Source: Symbiodinium natans
Lineage: Eukaryota > Sar > Dinophyceae > Suessiales > Symbiodiniaceae
DNA: 17,500 bases
Direction: 5' to 3'
NCBI GenBank assembly: GCA_905221605.1
Contig: CAJNDS010001411.1
Location: 1 to 17,500 of the forward strand
Made by a program: the position numbers and the translations under genes. Shown piece after piece: positions 9,367-17,140 of the stretch. Position 1 is the first letter of the stretch. Every line of letters begins with the position of its first letter. Under the pieces are notes generated by a model. That model saw only the letters and a program-made list of their open reading frames with translations. It made no database searches and had not been told where the DNA came from.

Positions 9367-9796
9367 TTGCAATGGCCAACCGCTGCGGCTGTTGGGGGGC
9401 CTGAACTGCGAGCTGAAGTGGGACGGTGGCCCGATCGCAAATTTGCGGACCATGGCCGGCCACGTCGCAGGCTCTGTGCGCTGGACAGCTGCTGGGCTGA
9501 ATGAACCGGAAGCCCACAAATACCGTATTGCCATGCTGTTTCGACCTGTGAGCTTCTAGGCCCTTCAGAACGTCACGGTCGGCGACGTCATCTCAGCCAT
9601 GGGATCTGAAGCCCATAGTCACGAAGCACTGTCGCGGCAGACGCATCTGGCAATCCTGATCAACGGACGATGGCAGCCAGAAGAGCAGCCAGTGGCCGGA
9701 CCGTTTCTTCTCTTAGAAAAGCTGCCGCGATGCAGGCTACGGCACAAGCAGTCGCTGGCAGAACATCTGTTTCACGCCAATCTTCATTCGCTCTGA
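9320..9796 (+). pseudogene. Possible coding segment broken by an in-frame TAG; unknown
   Basis: One frame is open from 9320 to 9556, interrupted by TAG at 9557-9559, and open again in the same frame to 9796. The two halves read naturally as protein (segments such as GLNEPEAHKYRIAMLF before the stop and NVTVGDVISAM then THLAILINGRWQPEEQP after it). The stop lies in GTGAGCTTCTAG, which looks like a 5' splice consensus followed by AG, but 12 nt would be far too short for a normal intron. There is no convincing ATG near the left edge; a start after the acceptor-like AG at 9350-9351 is possible. I recognise no domain. It could be a decayed gene or an exon with mis-seen borders. The remaining interval to about 9945 shows nothing else I can support. 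Confidence 0.22.
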
Positions 9797-9945
9797 CTCT
9801 CAAAATTCCACAGAAACGGCCGGTCATGGGCTACTCGCTTCTTCTGTGCATTGTTGAGCCATGTTGCACCTCTTTCTTGAGCTTGTGAGAAGGTAGGGAC
9901 GGCCGAGCCTTCCCGTGCTTTTTGTTGCTTGTGCAGCGCGCTTGG

Positions 9946-10090
9946 GCTCAATTCGAATCGTTTTAAAGTCTTCATCCGTGTCCCGCTGCGGCCAGGCAAC
10001 CATTGGGGTACAAATCTCAATCGTCGCAGCTGTTCGTTTCGTTTTTGGAACATGGCCGCTGTCTTGTTTCTCAGGTCGACTGGTGCGACA
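9946..10090. repeat. Duplicated 5' block, copy 2
   Basis: The counterpart of the block at 9241-9366: TTGGGCTCAATTCGAAT, TTTTAAAGTCTTCATCC, then CTTGTTTCTCAGGTCGACTG. It lies directly upstream of the ATG at 10093. The pyrimidine-rich TTGTTTCTCAG ending at 10074 would serve as a splice acceptor. The GGCTCAA here is also leader-like but too short to call. Confidence 0.5.
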
Positions 10091-10092
10091 GC

Positions 10093-10710
10093 ATGCTCGA
10101 AGACACGTGCGAGGACTTGGAGAGCAGAGACCACTCGATTCGCGACTCCGAACAGGCGGACTTCGAGGACGGGTTCGACGACTGGGACTGGGTCGACAGT
10201 GAGATGCAGCGCGAAGCCGAGGAAGATGCGCGTGAGAGAGTACAGTGGAGCAAAGAAATGGAAATCCAGAATGAATACCGCCAGCGTCTCGCCAACATGA
10301 CGGTGAAGTACCTGAACATGCAAGGTAGCGAAATCCACACCTCGAAGCCTTATCCACTCTGCCATGTCGAACCGTGCGAGTCTTTCCGGGAAGCCTGGCT
10401 GCACACTTTGCACGAAGGAAACAGCCCAGATCGCCGTCTCTCCCTGCGCCAACTACGTCTCAGACGACAAGAAATTAAGAAGCCTATCCCGGCGGAAACG
10501 CTGCAATATCGCAGCGCCAGGGAAGTCTTGCTTCACGATTTGGACAGCGGTCCTGCAGGACCCATCCCCCTCGACACCACGAAGCTGGTCTTGGGCGGGG
10601 GCGTGATCACAGACACCTGGAGCTGGCGTGAACTGTTGGGTCACAGCTTGAGCAACGACGTCGTGCACGTGCAAGTTGTCTACATCTCAGAGAAAGCCAC
10701 AGGCCCGTAG
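10093..10710 (+). CDS. Acidic protein with possible ubiquitin-like C-terminus, unknown function
   Basis: A 205-codon ORF. I chose the ATG at 10093 because it is the first in the frame and lies 18 bp after the acceptor-like TTTCTCAG; the frame is open further left without an ATG. Residues 1-55 are strongly acidic (Asp/Glu with Trp, for example DFEDGFDDWDWVDSE). Residues about 35-75 are charged and helical-looking, possibly a short coiled coil. The last 45 residues (TKLVLGGGVITDTWSWRELL then VVHVQVVYIS) have the turn and strand spacing of a ubiquitin-like fold end, a pattern common in dinoflagellate proteins, but there is no terminal Gly-Gly. It has no signal peptide or membrane segment. It lies 207 bp upstream of the Helitron Rep ATG in the same orientation, so it may be a neighbour, a passenger gene or a 5' part of the element. 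The function is not recognised, and the antisense frame is also open. Confidence 0.5.
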   Translation: MLEDTCEDLESRDHSIRDSEQADFEDGFDDWDWVDSEMQREAEEDARERVQWSKEMEIQNEYRQRLANMTVKYLNMQGSEIHTSKPYPLCHVEPCESFREAWLHTLHEGNSPDRRLSLRQLRLRRQEIKKPIPAETLQYRSAREVLLHDLDSGPAGPIPLDTTKLVLGGGVITDTWSWRELLGHSLSNDVVHVQVVYISEKATGP

Positions 10711-10917
10711 AGCTGCCCATGTGAGTACGTTATGTCTCAGCAAGACAAGCCTGCAGAGCTCCAGTGTGTGCCACGAGAAAGAAACTGAGCAGCGAGCAAA
10801 GGCAGGACAGCTTTGTAAGTGCTCGAGCATGGCTTCTCAAGTTGCTTCACTGAGCCTGCTGCAGTGTTTCGGATACAGCCCCTAGGTGCAAAATCTGAGG
10901 ATTCAGGATTCGTTGCC

Positions 10918-13900
10918 ATGGCCCCTTGTCATCGGTGCGGCTTCGGGACAAGGAGCGGCAGAGGACAGGGATGGTGCAGCAATCCGCAGTGCCGCCAAGC
11001 CGAAAAAGAGGAGTGCCTGGCCCAGAAGAGCGCAGAGAAAATTGTTTGGCAGCAACAACGGGCAGCGCAGGGAGCGGGCAGTCGTGGACCCTTGCGCGAA
11101 GAGAACAGCAGAAAGGCAGAGCGCCGACAGCTGCATGAGGAAAGGGCGCGGGCAAAGGCAGAGGAGGAAGCAGGCGGCCGTGGACCTTTGCGTGAAGAAG
11201 ACAGCAAAGAAGCAGAGCGCCGACAGCTGCGTGAGGCAAGGGCGCGGGCAAAGGCAGAGGAGGAAGCGGGCGGCCGTGGACCTTTGCGGGAAGAAGACAG
11301 CAAAGAAGCAGAGCGCCGACAGCTGCATGAGGCAAGGGCGCGGGCAAAGGCAGAGGAGGAAGCGGGCGGCCGTGGACCTTTGCGGGAAGAAGACGGCAAA
11401 AGGGAAGAGCGCCGACAGCTGCGTGAGGCAAGGGCACGGGCAAAGGCAGAGGAGGAAGCGGGCGGCCGTGGACCTTTGCGGGAAGAAGACAGCAAAGAAG
11501 CAGAGCGCCGACAGCTGCGTGAGGCAAGGGAGCGGGCAAAGGCAGAGGAGGAAGCGGGCGGCCGTGGACCTTTGCGGGAAGAAGACGGCAAAAGGGAAGA
11601 GCGCCGACAGCTGCGTGAGGCAAGGGCGCGGGCAAAGTCAGAGGAGGAAGCGGGCGGCCGTGGACCTTTGCGGGAAGAAGACAGCAAAGAAGCAGAGCGC
11701 CGACAGCTGCGTGAGGCAAGGGAGCGGGCAAAGGCAGAGGAGGGAGTGGGCGGCCGAGGGCCCAGGCCCATCGCCTCGGAGATTCAGCAGCAGGGCTACC
11801 CTTTTCCAGACGAGGACACCTTGACCCAGGAGCAGGCACAAGCCCATTACTTGGCTTTTGCGCGGAGCTGGAGTAGATTTGGCCTTTCTCGCGTGTGCCA
11901 GAAGTGCCAGACTCTAACACCAGGGAGGCACTGCAGAACAGCCAAAGGAAGTGGCCAGCTGCTCTGCAGGAATTGCCGCGAGAATCGCACCAAGGTGGTT
12001 TTGCCAATCCCGGCCCCCATCCCAGAAGCACTGCAAAGTCTGCAACCCATCGAGCAGCATCTCCTCGCCATGGCACGCATCTCGCAGGTCTTGTTGGACA
12101 AGCTGCCATCAGGCGGCCCGAGCGCGCAGTGGGGTCGCATGTACGCAGTGCTCATGCAGGATCCTTTCATCTGCGACGTCCTCGAAGGCGCCACTTTGGA
12201 AGAAGACGGTACAGTGCTGGTCGAGGGCGTGGACGGCATGACCGCATCACCAGCGCGTTTGGAGCACCTACACGCGGCCTTGCAGGCCTTGAAGGAACTG
12301 CACTGCCTCTATCAACGGAGCCCGGCAGTGGACAGAGCTCTGGCGAGAATGGCTGCCATCCTCGCCAACAAGACATCCGCTGCGGCTGCGGTGCCAACAG
12401 ACCCACTTGCGGGAACAGAAGCAAACCAAGAGATCGAGATGACATACCTGGTGCCGAAGCAATTCCAGGCCCCAAAAGCCGACGTACAAGATTTGCGAAA
12501 AGTGCGAGGATCCGCAGACCTCAGCGATGGCATGGATGCAAAATTCTTCCCACACTTGTTTCCCACCGGCACAGGAGGCTGGAAGAACGACAACGGAAGC
12601 TTTTCCCAATATGCCCGGAAGCGTCTGCTGAGCCTGGATTCCCGCTTCGAAGCGTCCACGGCCTACATCATGTGGCTGCTGGAGATGCAGACCAAGAAGC
12701 GACTTTCCGGAAACATCAACGTCCGGATCGGCAACCAGCGGGTGCCCTACGGCAGTAGCGACTACGAGAACGGTAGCCGTCAGGTGTATGCTGCCTTGCG
12801 GGACATGCCTGGCACGCAGCCGTACCTGTACGCCAAGAAGGGAGTGGCGCTCAACATGTACGAGCAGCTTGGCGCTCCCAACTTCTTCATGACACTGTCC
12901 TGCCACGCGCGCCAGCCTGCGTTGCTCCTCGCGGCTATCTCGGCACGGCTGCTGCGGCTGCATCCCGACCGCCCTCAGGCAGAACTGGAGCAGCACGCTG
13001 CGGAGATCCTATTCCGCTACCAGAATGACAAGAACTTCACTTGGGATGGGTTGTCGCCCAACCAGTTGTGCAACCAGCAGCCGGCAGTGGTAGCGCGACA
13101 ATTCATGCACCAAGTCTCTCAGCTGATGTGGTGGCTGTCCAGCACGCGCGGTCCGAAAGTCCACCTGCACGAAGATGCTGATCCACAAGATGGAGTCGAG
13201 GAGAACGACTGCGAGGACGTGGAGGACGACGCCCAGGCACCCGCCACGGATTTTGCAGGCCTTCATCGCCGCATGCGCAAGGAACGGCCTCCTTTCAAAG
13301 TGTTGGACTACATCATTCGCATAGAATGGCAAAAGCGGGGCTACCCCCACGCTCACATCCTGCTTTGGATCGAAGAGTGGGCCAAAGCAAAGCAGCAGCC
13401 AGACAAGATGGCGCCCGACGGCGAAGACTCCGAACAAGCAGCGGAGACACCGGTTCCAGACTGGTCTGACGAAGAGGCCATGGAGAACTTCATCCCCAAG
13501 TGTGCGGAGGACCTCAGCGACAAGTACATCTGCACCAAGTCCCCGAACACGTGGCGCCAATCCCACCGCGTACCACCCAGAGATAGAGAAGTGAACGCAA
13601 AGCTGTCCGCAGAGGTGGTGCACAACCACACGCCATATTGCGGCATGTACTCAGAAGGCGCCTGTCGATTTGGATTTCCACATGATGCAGAGCCCCGGAC
13701 TCGGCGTCGAACATCGCAGGAGCAGTACGCCAACAGCCGCTGGAAGAGCAGCCTTGCGACGAGACGAGTGAAGGGAGACAGCATGATGGGACAGTACAAC
13801 ATTCGAATCTTGAGAAGGTGGAGGGCAAGCATGGACCTGCAGGTCATCTGCGAGCTCACCAGCGCCAGTCGGTACATACTGGGCTACACTTTCAAGTCGG

Positions 13901-14880
13901 AGGAGGATCGCGAAGCGCAGCGGCGAATGGAAAACATCCTTGCCATCCTAACAAGTCAGAGCGCAGGCGCCGGCGTCGACAATCAGAAGATCTACAAGGC
14001 AGCCCACGCGGCGTTGCAGGGCAGGACCACGTCGACCTTCGAGGCATGCCACCTTCTGCTGGGCTTCCCGATCATCGAATTCTCCAGGGACAACGTCTGG
14101 GTACAGGTGGGGCCTCCAGACACCTGGACAGTGTGGGTGCCCAAGCATGAGGAACAGGTGGCCTTGCAGCAGCCCACTGACTACCGCAACAAGAAGATGC
14201 GCCAAGGTGGGAACCTGCCTGTTGCTCATCACTGGTACCGGGAAATGCAAACCACCTTCGGTGAACATGAGACGACCTTGCCAGTGGAAGGCAGGGAGCC
14301 GGTTTCCTGTCGGTTTAGTGAAGTCACCTTCCTGGACTTTTGCGCGGCTTTCAAGTACATCGGCGTGCAAGAACCACAGCCTCGCAGGCGCCCTGCAATC
14401 GTCGGCTACCAGAACTTCAACCCGGACGAGGAGGCCGAAGCTTTCTACTACTCCAAGTTGCTGCTGCACCTGGTGTGGAAGGAACCTGGAGATTGGCTGT
14501 TGGAGCAGGATGCAGGAAGCCATGCAGCAGCGTTCCAGCGCATCGCCCGAGACGTGCGCGGCCACCCAGACTTCCTTCGGTCGAGATGCTTCCCTCAGCT
14601 AGATGGCACCGTCGACGCCGCCCGCAAGCTGCAGGCCGTACAAGCGACGATGTACATGAAGGCCAAGATGCATCCGGCAAACCTGCGGGACGGCTGGGCC
14701 AACAGCAAGGTTGCCGAGGAGAACTACAAGGATTCCTTGCAAATATTGGAGGCACTGAAGGAGCGGTATGGAGGAGACATCGACTTCCTGGCCCCGGACT
14801 CTGTGCCCACCGGAGCTGCCCCTCAATGCCTTTGCGCCGGTCGAGGAAGGCGAAGAATCATTCGAGATGTTGACGGTTGA
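10918..14880 (+). CDS. Helitron Rep protein (HUH nickase part of a RepHel transposase)
   Basis: 1320 codons from the first in-frame ATG, in GCCATGG; the frame is open back to a TAA at 10816. Order of parts: Cys cluster C4, C7, C20, C25; 32-residue charged repeats about 49-280; second Cys cluster C327/C330/C339 and C350/C353 with following IPEAL and PIEQHLLAMAR (DUF6570-like region); Helitron-like N domain with KFFPHLFPTGTGGW (542 on) and GAPNFFMTLSC (652 on); HUH motif in QKRGYPHAHILL with His811 and His813; C908/C916 in CGMYSEGACRFGFP; and the catalytic pair Tyr986 and Tyr990 in RYILGY. A conserved LLLGFPIIEFSR segment follows. In known Helitrons such a protein nicks DNA through the tyrosines and drives rolling-circle transposition, normally in one chain with the helicase. 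Here the frame ends at 14880 with an atypical Arg/Cys tail while the helicase continues in the +1 frame. All catalytic residues appear intact. Confidence 0.93.
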   Translation: MAPCHRCGFGTRSGRGQGWCSNPQCRQAEKEECLAQKSAEKIVWQQQRAAQGAGSRGPLREENSRKAERRQLHEERARAKAEEEAGGRGPLREEDSKEAERRQLREARARAKAEEEAGGRGPLREEDSKEAERRQLHEARARAKAEEEAGGRGPLREEDGKREERRQLREARARAKAEEEAGGRGPLREEDSKEAERRQLREARERAKAEEEAGGRGPLREEDGKREERRQLREARARAKSEEEAGGRGPLREEDSKEAERRQLREARERAKAEEGVGGRGPRPIASEIQQQGYPFPDEDTLTQEQAQAHYLAFARSWSRFGLSRVCQKCQTLTPGRHCRTAKGSGQLLCRNCRENRTKVVLPIPAPIPEALQSLQPIEQHLLAMARISQVLLDKLPSGGPSAQWGRMYAVLMQDPFICDVLEGATLEEDGTVLVEGVDGMTASPARLEHLHAALQALKELHCLYQRSPAVDRALARMAAILANKTSAAAAVPTDPLAGTEANQEIEMTYLVPKQFQAPKADVQDLRKVRGSADLSDGMDAKFFPHLFPTGTGGWKNDNGSFSQYARKRLLSLDSRFEASTAYIMWLLEMQTKKRLSGNINVRIGNQRVPYGSSDYENGSRQVYAALRDMPGTQPYLYAKKGVALNMYEQLGAPNFFMTLSCHARQPALLLAAISARLLRLHPDRPQAELEQHAAEILFRYQNDKNFTWDGLSPNQLCNQQPAVVARQFMHQVSQLMWWLSSTRGPKVHLHEDADPQDGVEENDCEDVEDDAQAPATDFAGLHRRMRKERPPFKVLDYIIRIEWQKRGYPHAHILLWIEEWAKAKQQPDKMAPDGEDSEQAAETPVPDWSDEEAMENFIPKCAEDLSDKYICTKSPNTWRQSHRVPPRDREVNAKLSAEVVHNHTPYCGMYSEGACRFGFPHDAEPRTRRRTSQEQYANSRWKSSLATRRVKGDSMMGQYNIRILRRWRASMDLQVICELTSASRYILGYTFKSEEDREAQRRMENILAILTSQSAGAGVDNQKIYKAAHAALQGRTTSTFEACHLLLGFPIIEFSRDNVWVQVGPPDTWTVWVPKHEEQVALQQPTDYRNKKMRQGGNLPVAHHWYREMQTTFGEHETTLPVEGREPVSCRFSEVTFLDFCAAFKYIGVQEPQPRRRPAIVGYQNFNPDEEAEAFYYSKLLLHLVWKEPGDWLLEQDAGSHAAAFQRIARDVRGHPDFLRSRCFPQLDGTVDAARKLQAVQATMYMKAKMHPANLRDGWANSKVAEENYKDSLQILEALKERYGGDIDFLAPDSVPTGAAPQCLCAGRGRRRIIRDVDG
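11062..11757 (+). repeat. 96-bp in-frame tandem repeat in the Rep N-terminus
   Basis: Seven units of exactly 96 bp (32 codons) begin at 11062, 11158, 11254, 11350, 11446, 11542 and 11638, with a partial eighth at 11734. The unit encodes GGRGPLREED, then (S/G)K(E/R)(A/E)ERRQL(R/H)EAR(A/E)RAK and AEEEA. The first unit is the most diverged. Units 4-5 and 6-7 carry matching variants (GKREE/ARA then SKEAE/ARE), so a 192-bp pair was duplicated. The sequence predicts a highly charged, mostly helical rod broken by GGRGP turns. Both strands stay open in extra frames here because of the composition and the period. Confidence 0.95.
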
Positions 14881-17140
14881 GAACCCCTGCCCGGAGACCA
14901 CGCGCCAGCGCCAAGCCATGGAGCACATCGTCCAGTCAGTTCTGAGGCAGCCGAACACCAAGGACACGCAGAATACTCAGCGTCTGCACATGCTCCTCCA
15001 CGGGCCCGGCGGCAGCGGCAAGTCCGTGGTGGTACGCGCAGCAGCTCACGTCCTGCGGCAAAGCAAGAAAGGATGCATCATAGCGGCGCCCACGGGTGTG
15101 GCAGCATTCAACATCAACGGTGTCACCCTCCATCAATGTTGCTTGCTCCCCGTAGTGAACCAAAGCCACGGCAAGGCCTGCGACATGCCGCTGCCGGACC
15201 GCCAGAAGTTAGCCACTCTCAGAGACATCTGGTCGAAGGTCAGCGTTCTGTTCGTTGACGAGATGAGCTTCATCCCCTCCTGGATGTTGGAGCGTCTGGA
15301 TCAGCATCTCCGTCTTGCCAGAGATCTGCAAACCCTGCCCTTCGGAGGCCTGCACGTCATCTTTGCCGGGGACCTGTATCAGTTGCCTCCACCAAGCGGG
15401 CTGCCGGCCTTCGCCAGCCGGCTTTGGCTGCTCTTCCAGCTCTGCGAGTTAGAAGGAAACCAGCGGGCCGCACGCGACCCAGCCTGGGCCGCTCTGCTGG
15501 CACGCGTTCGGGTGGGACAGCAGACCGACGCCGACATTGAGGTGCTGCGGAATATGGTGATCAAGAAAGGCAGCAAGAAGCGGCCCGCCCCGAAAGCCGT
15601 GAACCTATACGCCACTCGCCAAGCAGTCGCCGAAAGCAACCGCCGCTACAAGGAAGAGCACGTCTTGAACACAGGAGAACAGCTACACGATTGCCCAGCT
15701 GTCGACACCAACGTCAAGACCGGTGTGCCGCTGTCTCCAGATGCCGTCTGGGCCGAGCCGGAGAACACGGGTGGCTTGGTAGGCCTGCTGCAGGTGGCCA
15801 TTGGGCTCCGTGTCATGCTCAGATACAACATCGACGTGCGAGATGGCTTGGTCAATGGCGCCTGTGGCACGGTGGAGCACATTGACACCGAGAAAGCCGG
15901 CGGGGAAGTCGAGAGGATCTGGGTTTCTTTCGAGAAGAATGCTGGGGCCACTTGGCGAGCAGAGCACGAAACCTCCTGCGTGGCAATCTCGAGGCGCTCG
16001 GCCACGTACCTTGACAGAGACGGCAGCAAGGCATCGAGGCATCAATTCCCGCTCGTTCTCGCCAAAGCCATCTCGATCCACAAGAGCCAGGCATCTACCT
16101 GTAAGGACGGAGCGCATACCCGCCTCGATCACACCATCTTCGCAGAAGGTCAAGCCTACGTCGCCCTGAGCCGCTGCCCCGAACAGGCACTCTGCAGCTT
16201 GGAGCTCTTCAACCCCACGGCTTTGCGGTTCAACGCCAACGCAGAGTGGGCCCTGACCAAGCTGAAGGCGCAGCAAGCCGACCGGGACGGCCCGGATCTC
16301 TGGAAGGCGTTGTTCAAGCCGGAGCAGAACAAGGAGTTCTATGAAAGACGACTAGCTGAGATGGGGACTCCCGACTGGAACCGTCTCAAGCCAGACCACG
16401 GCGAGCGCATCGAGCGGCCCTGGTGTTGTGCACTATGCGGCACGGAGGCTCCCAACACCAAAGCTGCCATCAAGGCTCATAAGCGCAAGTGCCCGGCCAA
16501 GCCACCAGCCAAGACGAACGCCAAAAGCAAAGCAAAGGCCAAAGCAAAATGCAAAGCAAAGTTCGTCTTCATGGGCCTAGGCAAACGGGCTGCAGAAAGC
16601 TCTTGCGCGGCCGGGTCTTTGGCCAAGATGCAACGGACAGGCAGCCGACCCGATCAAGACACACCTGCAGGCCTGTATTTTGAGGCGCAAGAGCAAGCTC
16701 TCTGCGGCATGCACGCCCTGAACATGGCCTTGGGGGCAGCCTTCTTCACTGAAGCGGACATGGACAACGCCGTGCAGGTTGTCCTCGAAGAAGGGGGGGT
16801 GGAACGAGGTGAAGCTGCAGAGGACCACGCGGCGCCAGGTGGCTTCTACTCCTCGGAAGTGCTTGCGCAGGTACTGCAAACCAAAGCCATGGCTGCTTTT
16901 GGTCGTGTGAGGTGGCAAATGGACCTTCAACCCGTCGTGAGCAAGCACGATCTGGAAGCAGCTGCCGGGGCGGTGCAGAACCGGGACAACGCACACTGGG
17001 TGGCATATCGATATTTCCATGAGAAGATCTTCAGGTTGGACTCCCTGGCTCGTACCCGCAGAGCAGAGCAGATACCGGAAGCCGTCCTCTTGGCGGAGCT
17101 CGCTCGACATCCCGCGACCTACTGCATCCGAGAGGTCTAG
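14768..17140 (+). CDS. PIF1-type Helitron helicase with C-terminal Josephin-like protease domain
   Basis: 790 codons from ATG 14768, though the first residues overlap Rep in another frame; the true product may be entered by frameshift near 14809 or start at Met34 (14867). Helicase motifs: Walker A GPGGSGKS at 79-86, GVAAFNINGVTLH, Walker B FVDEMS with Asp164/Glu165, GDLYQLPPP from Gly201, AISIHKSQA with His438-Gln441, and GQAYVALSR at 461-469. All match the PIF1/Helitron superfamily 1B helicase, which unwinds DNA during rolling-circle transposition. A CCHC finger follows (C554, C557, H571, C575), then a Lys/Ala linker (about 576-597) that could act as a nuclear localisation signal. Residues about 635-790 form a Josephin-like cysteine protease: Gln641 and Cys646 in QEQALCGMHALN, GGFYSSEVLAQVL, His743 in AHW and Asp758 in FRLDSL. 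Josephin enzymes remove ubiquitin; the catalytic set looks complete. Confidence 0.92.
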   Translation: MEETSTSWPRTLCPPELPLNAFAPVEEGEESFEMLTVENPCPETTRQRQAMEHIVQSVLRQPNTKDTQNTQRLHMLLHGPGGSGKSVVVRAAAHVLRQSKKGCIIAAPTGVAAFNINGVTLHQCCLLPVVNQSHGKACDMPLPDRQKLATLRDIWSKVSVLFVDEMSFIPSWMLERLDQHLRLARDLQTLPFGGLHVIFAGDLYQLPPPSGLPAFASRLWLLFQLCELEGNQRAARDPAWAALLARVRVGQQTDADIEVLRNMVIKKGSKKRPAPKAVNLYATRQAVAESNRRYKEEHVLNTGEQLHDCPAVDTNVKTGVPLSPDAVWAEPENTGGLVGLLQVAIGLRVMLRYNIDVRDGLVNGACGTVEHIDTEKAGGEVERIWVSFEKNAGATWRAEHETSCVAISRRSATYLDRDGSKASRHQFPLVLAKAISIHKSQASTCKDGAHTRLDHTIFAEGQAYVALSRCPEQALCSLELFNPTALRFNANAEWALTKLKAQQADRDGPDLWKALFKPEQNKEFYERRLAEMGTPDWNRLKPDHGERIERPWCCALCGTEAPNTKAAIKAHKRKCPAKPPAKTNAKSKAKAKAKCKAKFVFMGLGKRAAESSCAAGSLAKMQRTGSRPDQDTPAGLYFEAQEQALCGMHALNMALGAAFFTEADMDNAVQVVLEEGGVERGEAAEDHAAPGGFYSSEVLAQVLQTKAMAAFGRVRWQMDLQPVVSKHDLEAAAGAVQNRDNAHWVAYRYFHEKIFRLDSLARTRRAEQIPEAVLLAELARHPATYCIREV
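14803..14880 (+). other. Rep/helicase frame overlap with probable +1 shift
   Basis: Rep and helicase frames overlap at 14768-14880. Rep reads sensibly to GAC TCT GTG CCC (to 14808). The helicase frame reads sensibly from CCG at 14810 (PELPLNAFAPVEEGEES). Skipping the A at 14809 would join them. After this point the Rep frame is Arg/Cys-rich, and before it the helicase frame is a shadow of Rep. It may be a programmed +1 shift on CCC-A, a one-base deletion that killed the element, a sequencing error, or a tiny intron. The sequence alone does not decide. Confidence 0.6.
16418..16565 (+). other. Encoded CCHC finger and Lys/Ala linker
   Basis: Between helicase and protease the coding sequence specifies WCCALC then H571-x3-C575, a zinc-finger spacing of C-x2-C-x13-H-x3-C. 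It is followed by a run of AK, SK and CK dipeptides built from repeated AAAGCA-type hexamers (about 16518-16562). The run looks like slippage-grown sequence, marking a recent joint between the PIF1 core and the Josephin domain. Confidence 0.6.

Noticed and set aside
9784-10452. 222-codon antisense ORF
   Set aside because: It is the shadow of the acidic ORF on the plus strand and shows no recognisable domain. Neither strand is proven, but the plus-strand frame has a better start and context.
9074-10917. Helitron 5' end (TC terminus)
   Set aside because: TC dinucleotides are everywhere and no second full copy is available in the window to define the boundary.
10847-12109. 420-codon antisense ORF and other open frames over the Rep N-terminus (10929-11771 minus, 10886-11824 plus)
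   Set aside because: The 96-bp repeat is GC-rich and a multiple of 3, so several frames stay open together. The Rep frame alone continues into conserved domains.
16640-17140. OTU or Ulp1 (C48) protease, as reported for other mobile elements
   Set aside because: The Q-x4-C-x2-H-x-LN spacing and the late HW...LDSL pair fit Josephin better. OTU usually shows a D-G-x-C motif, which is absent here.
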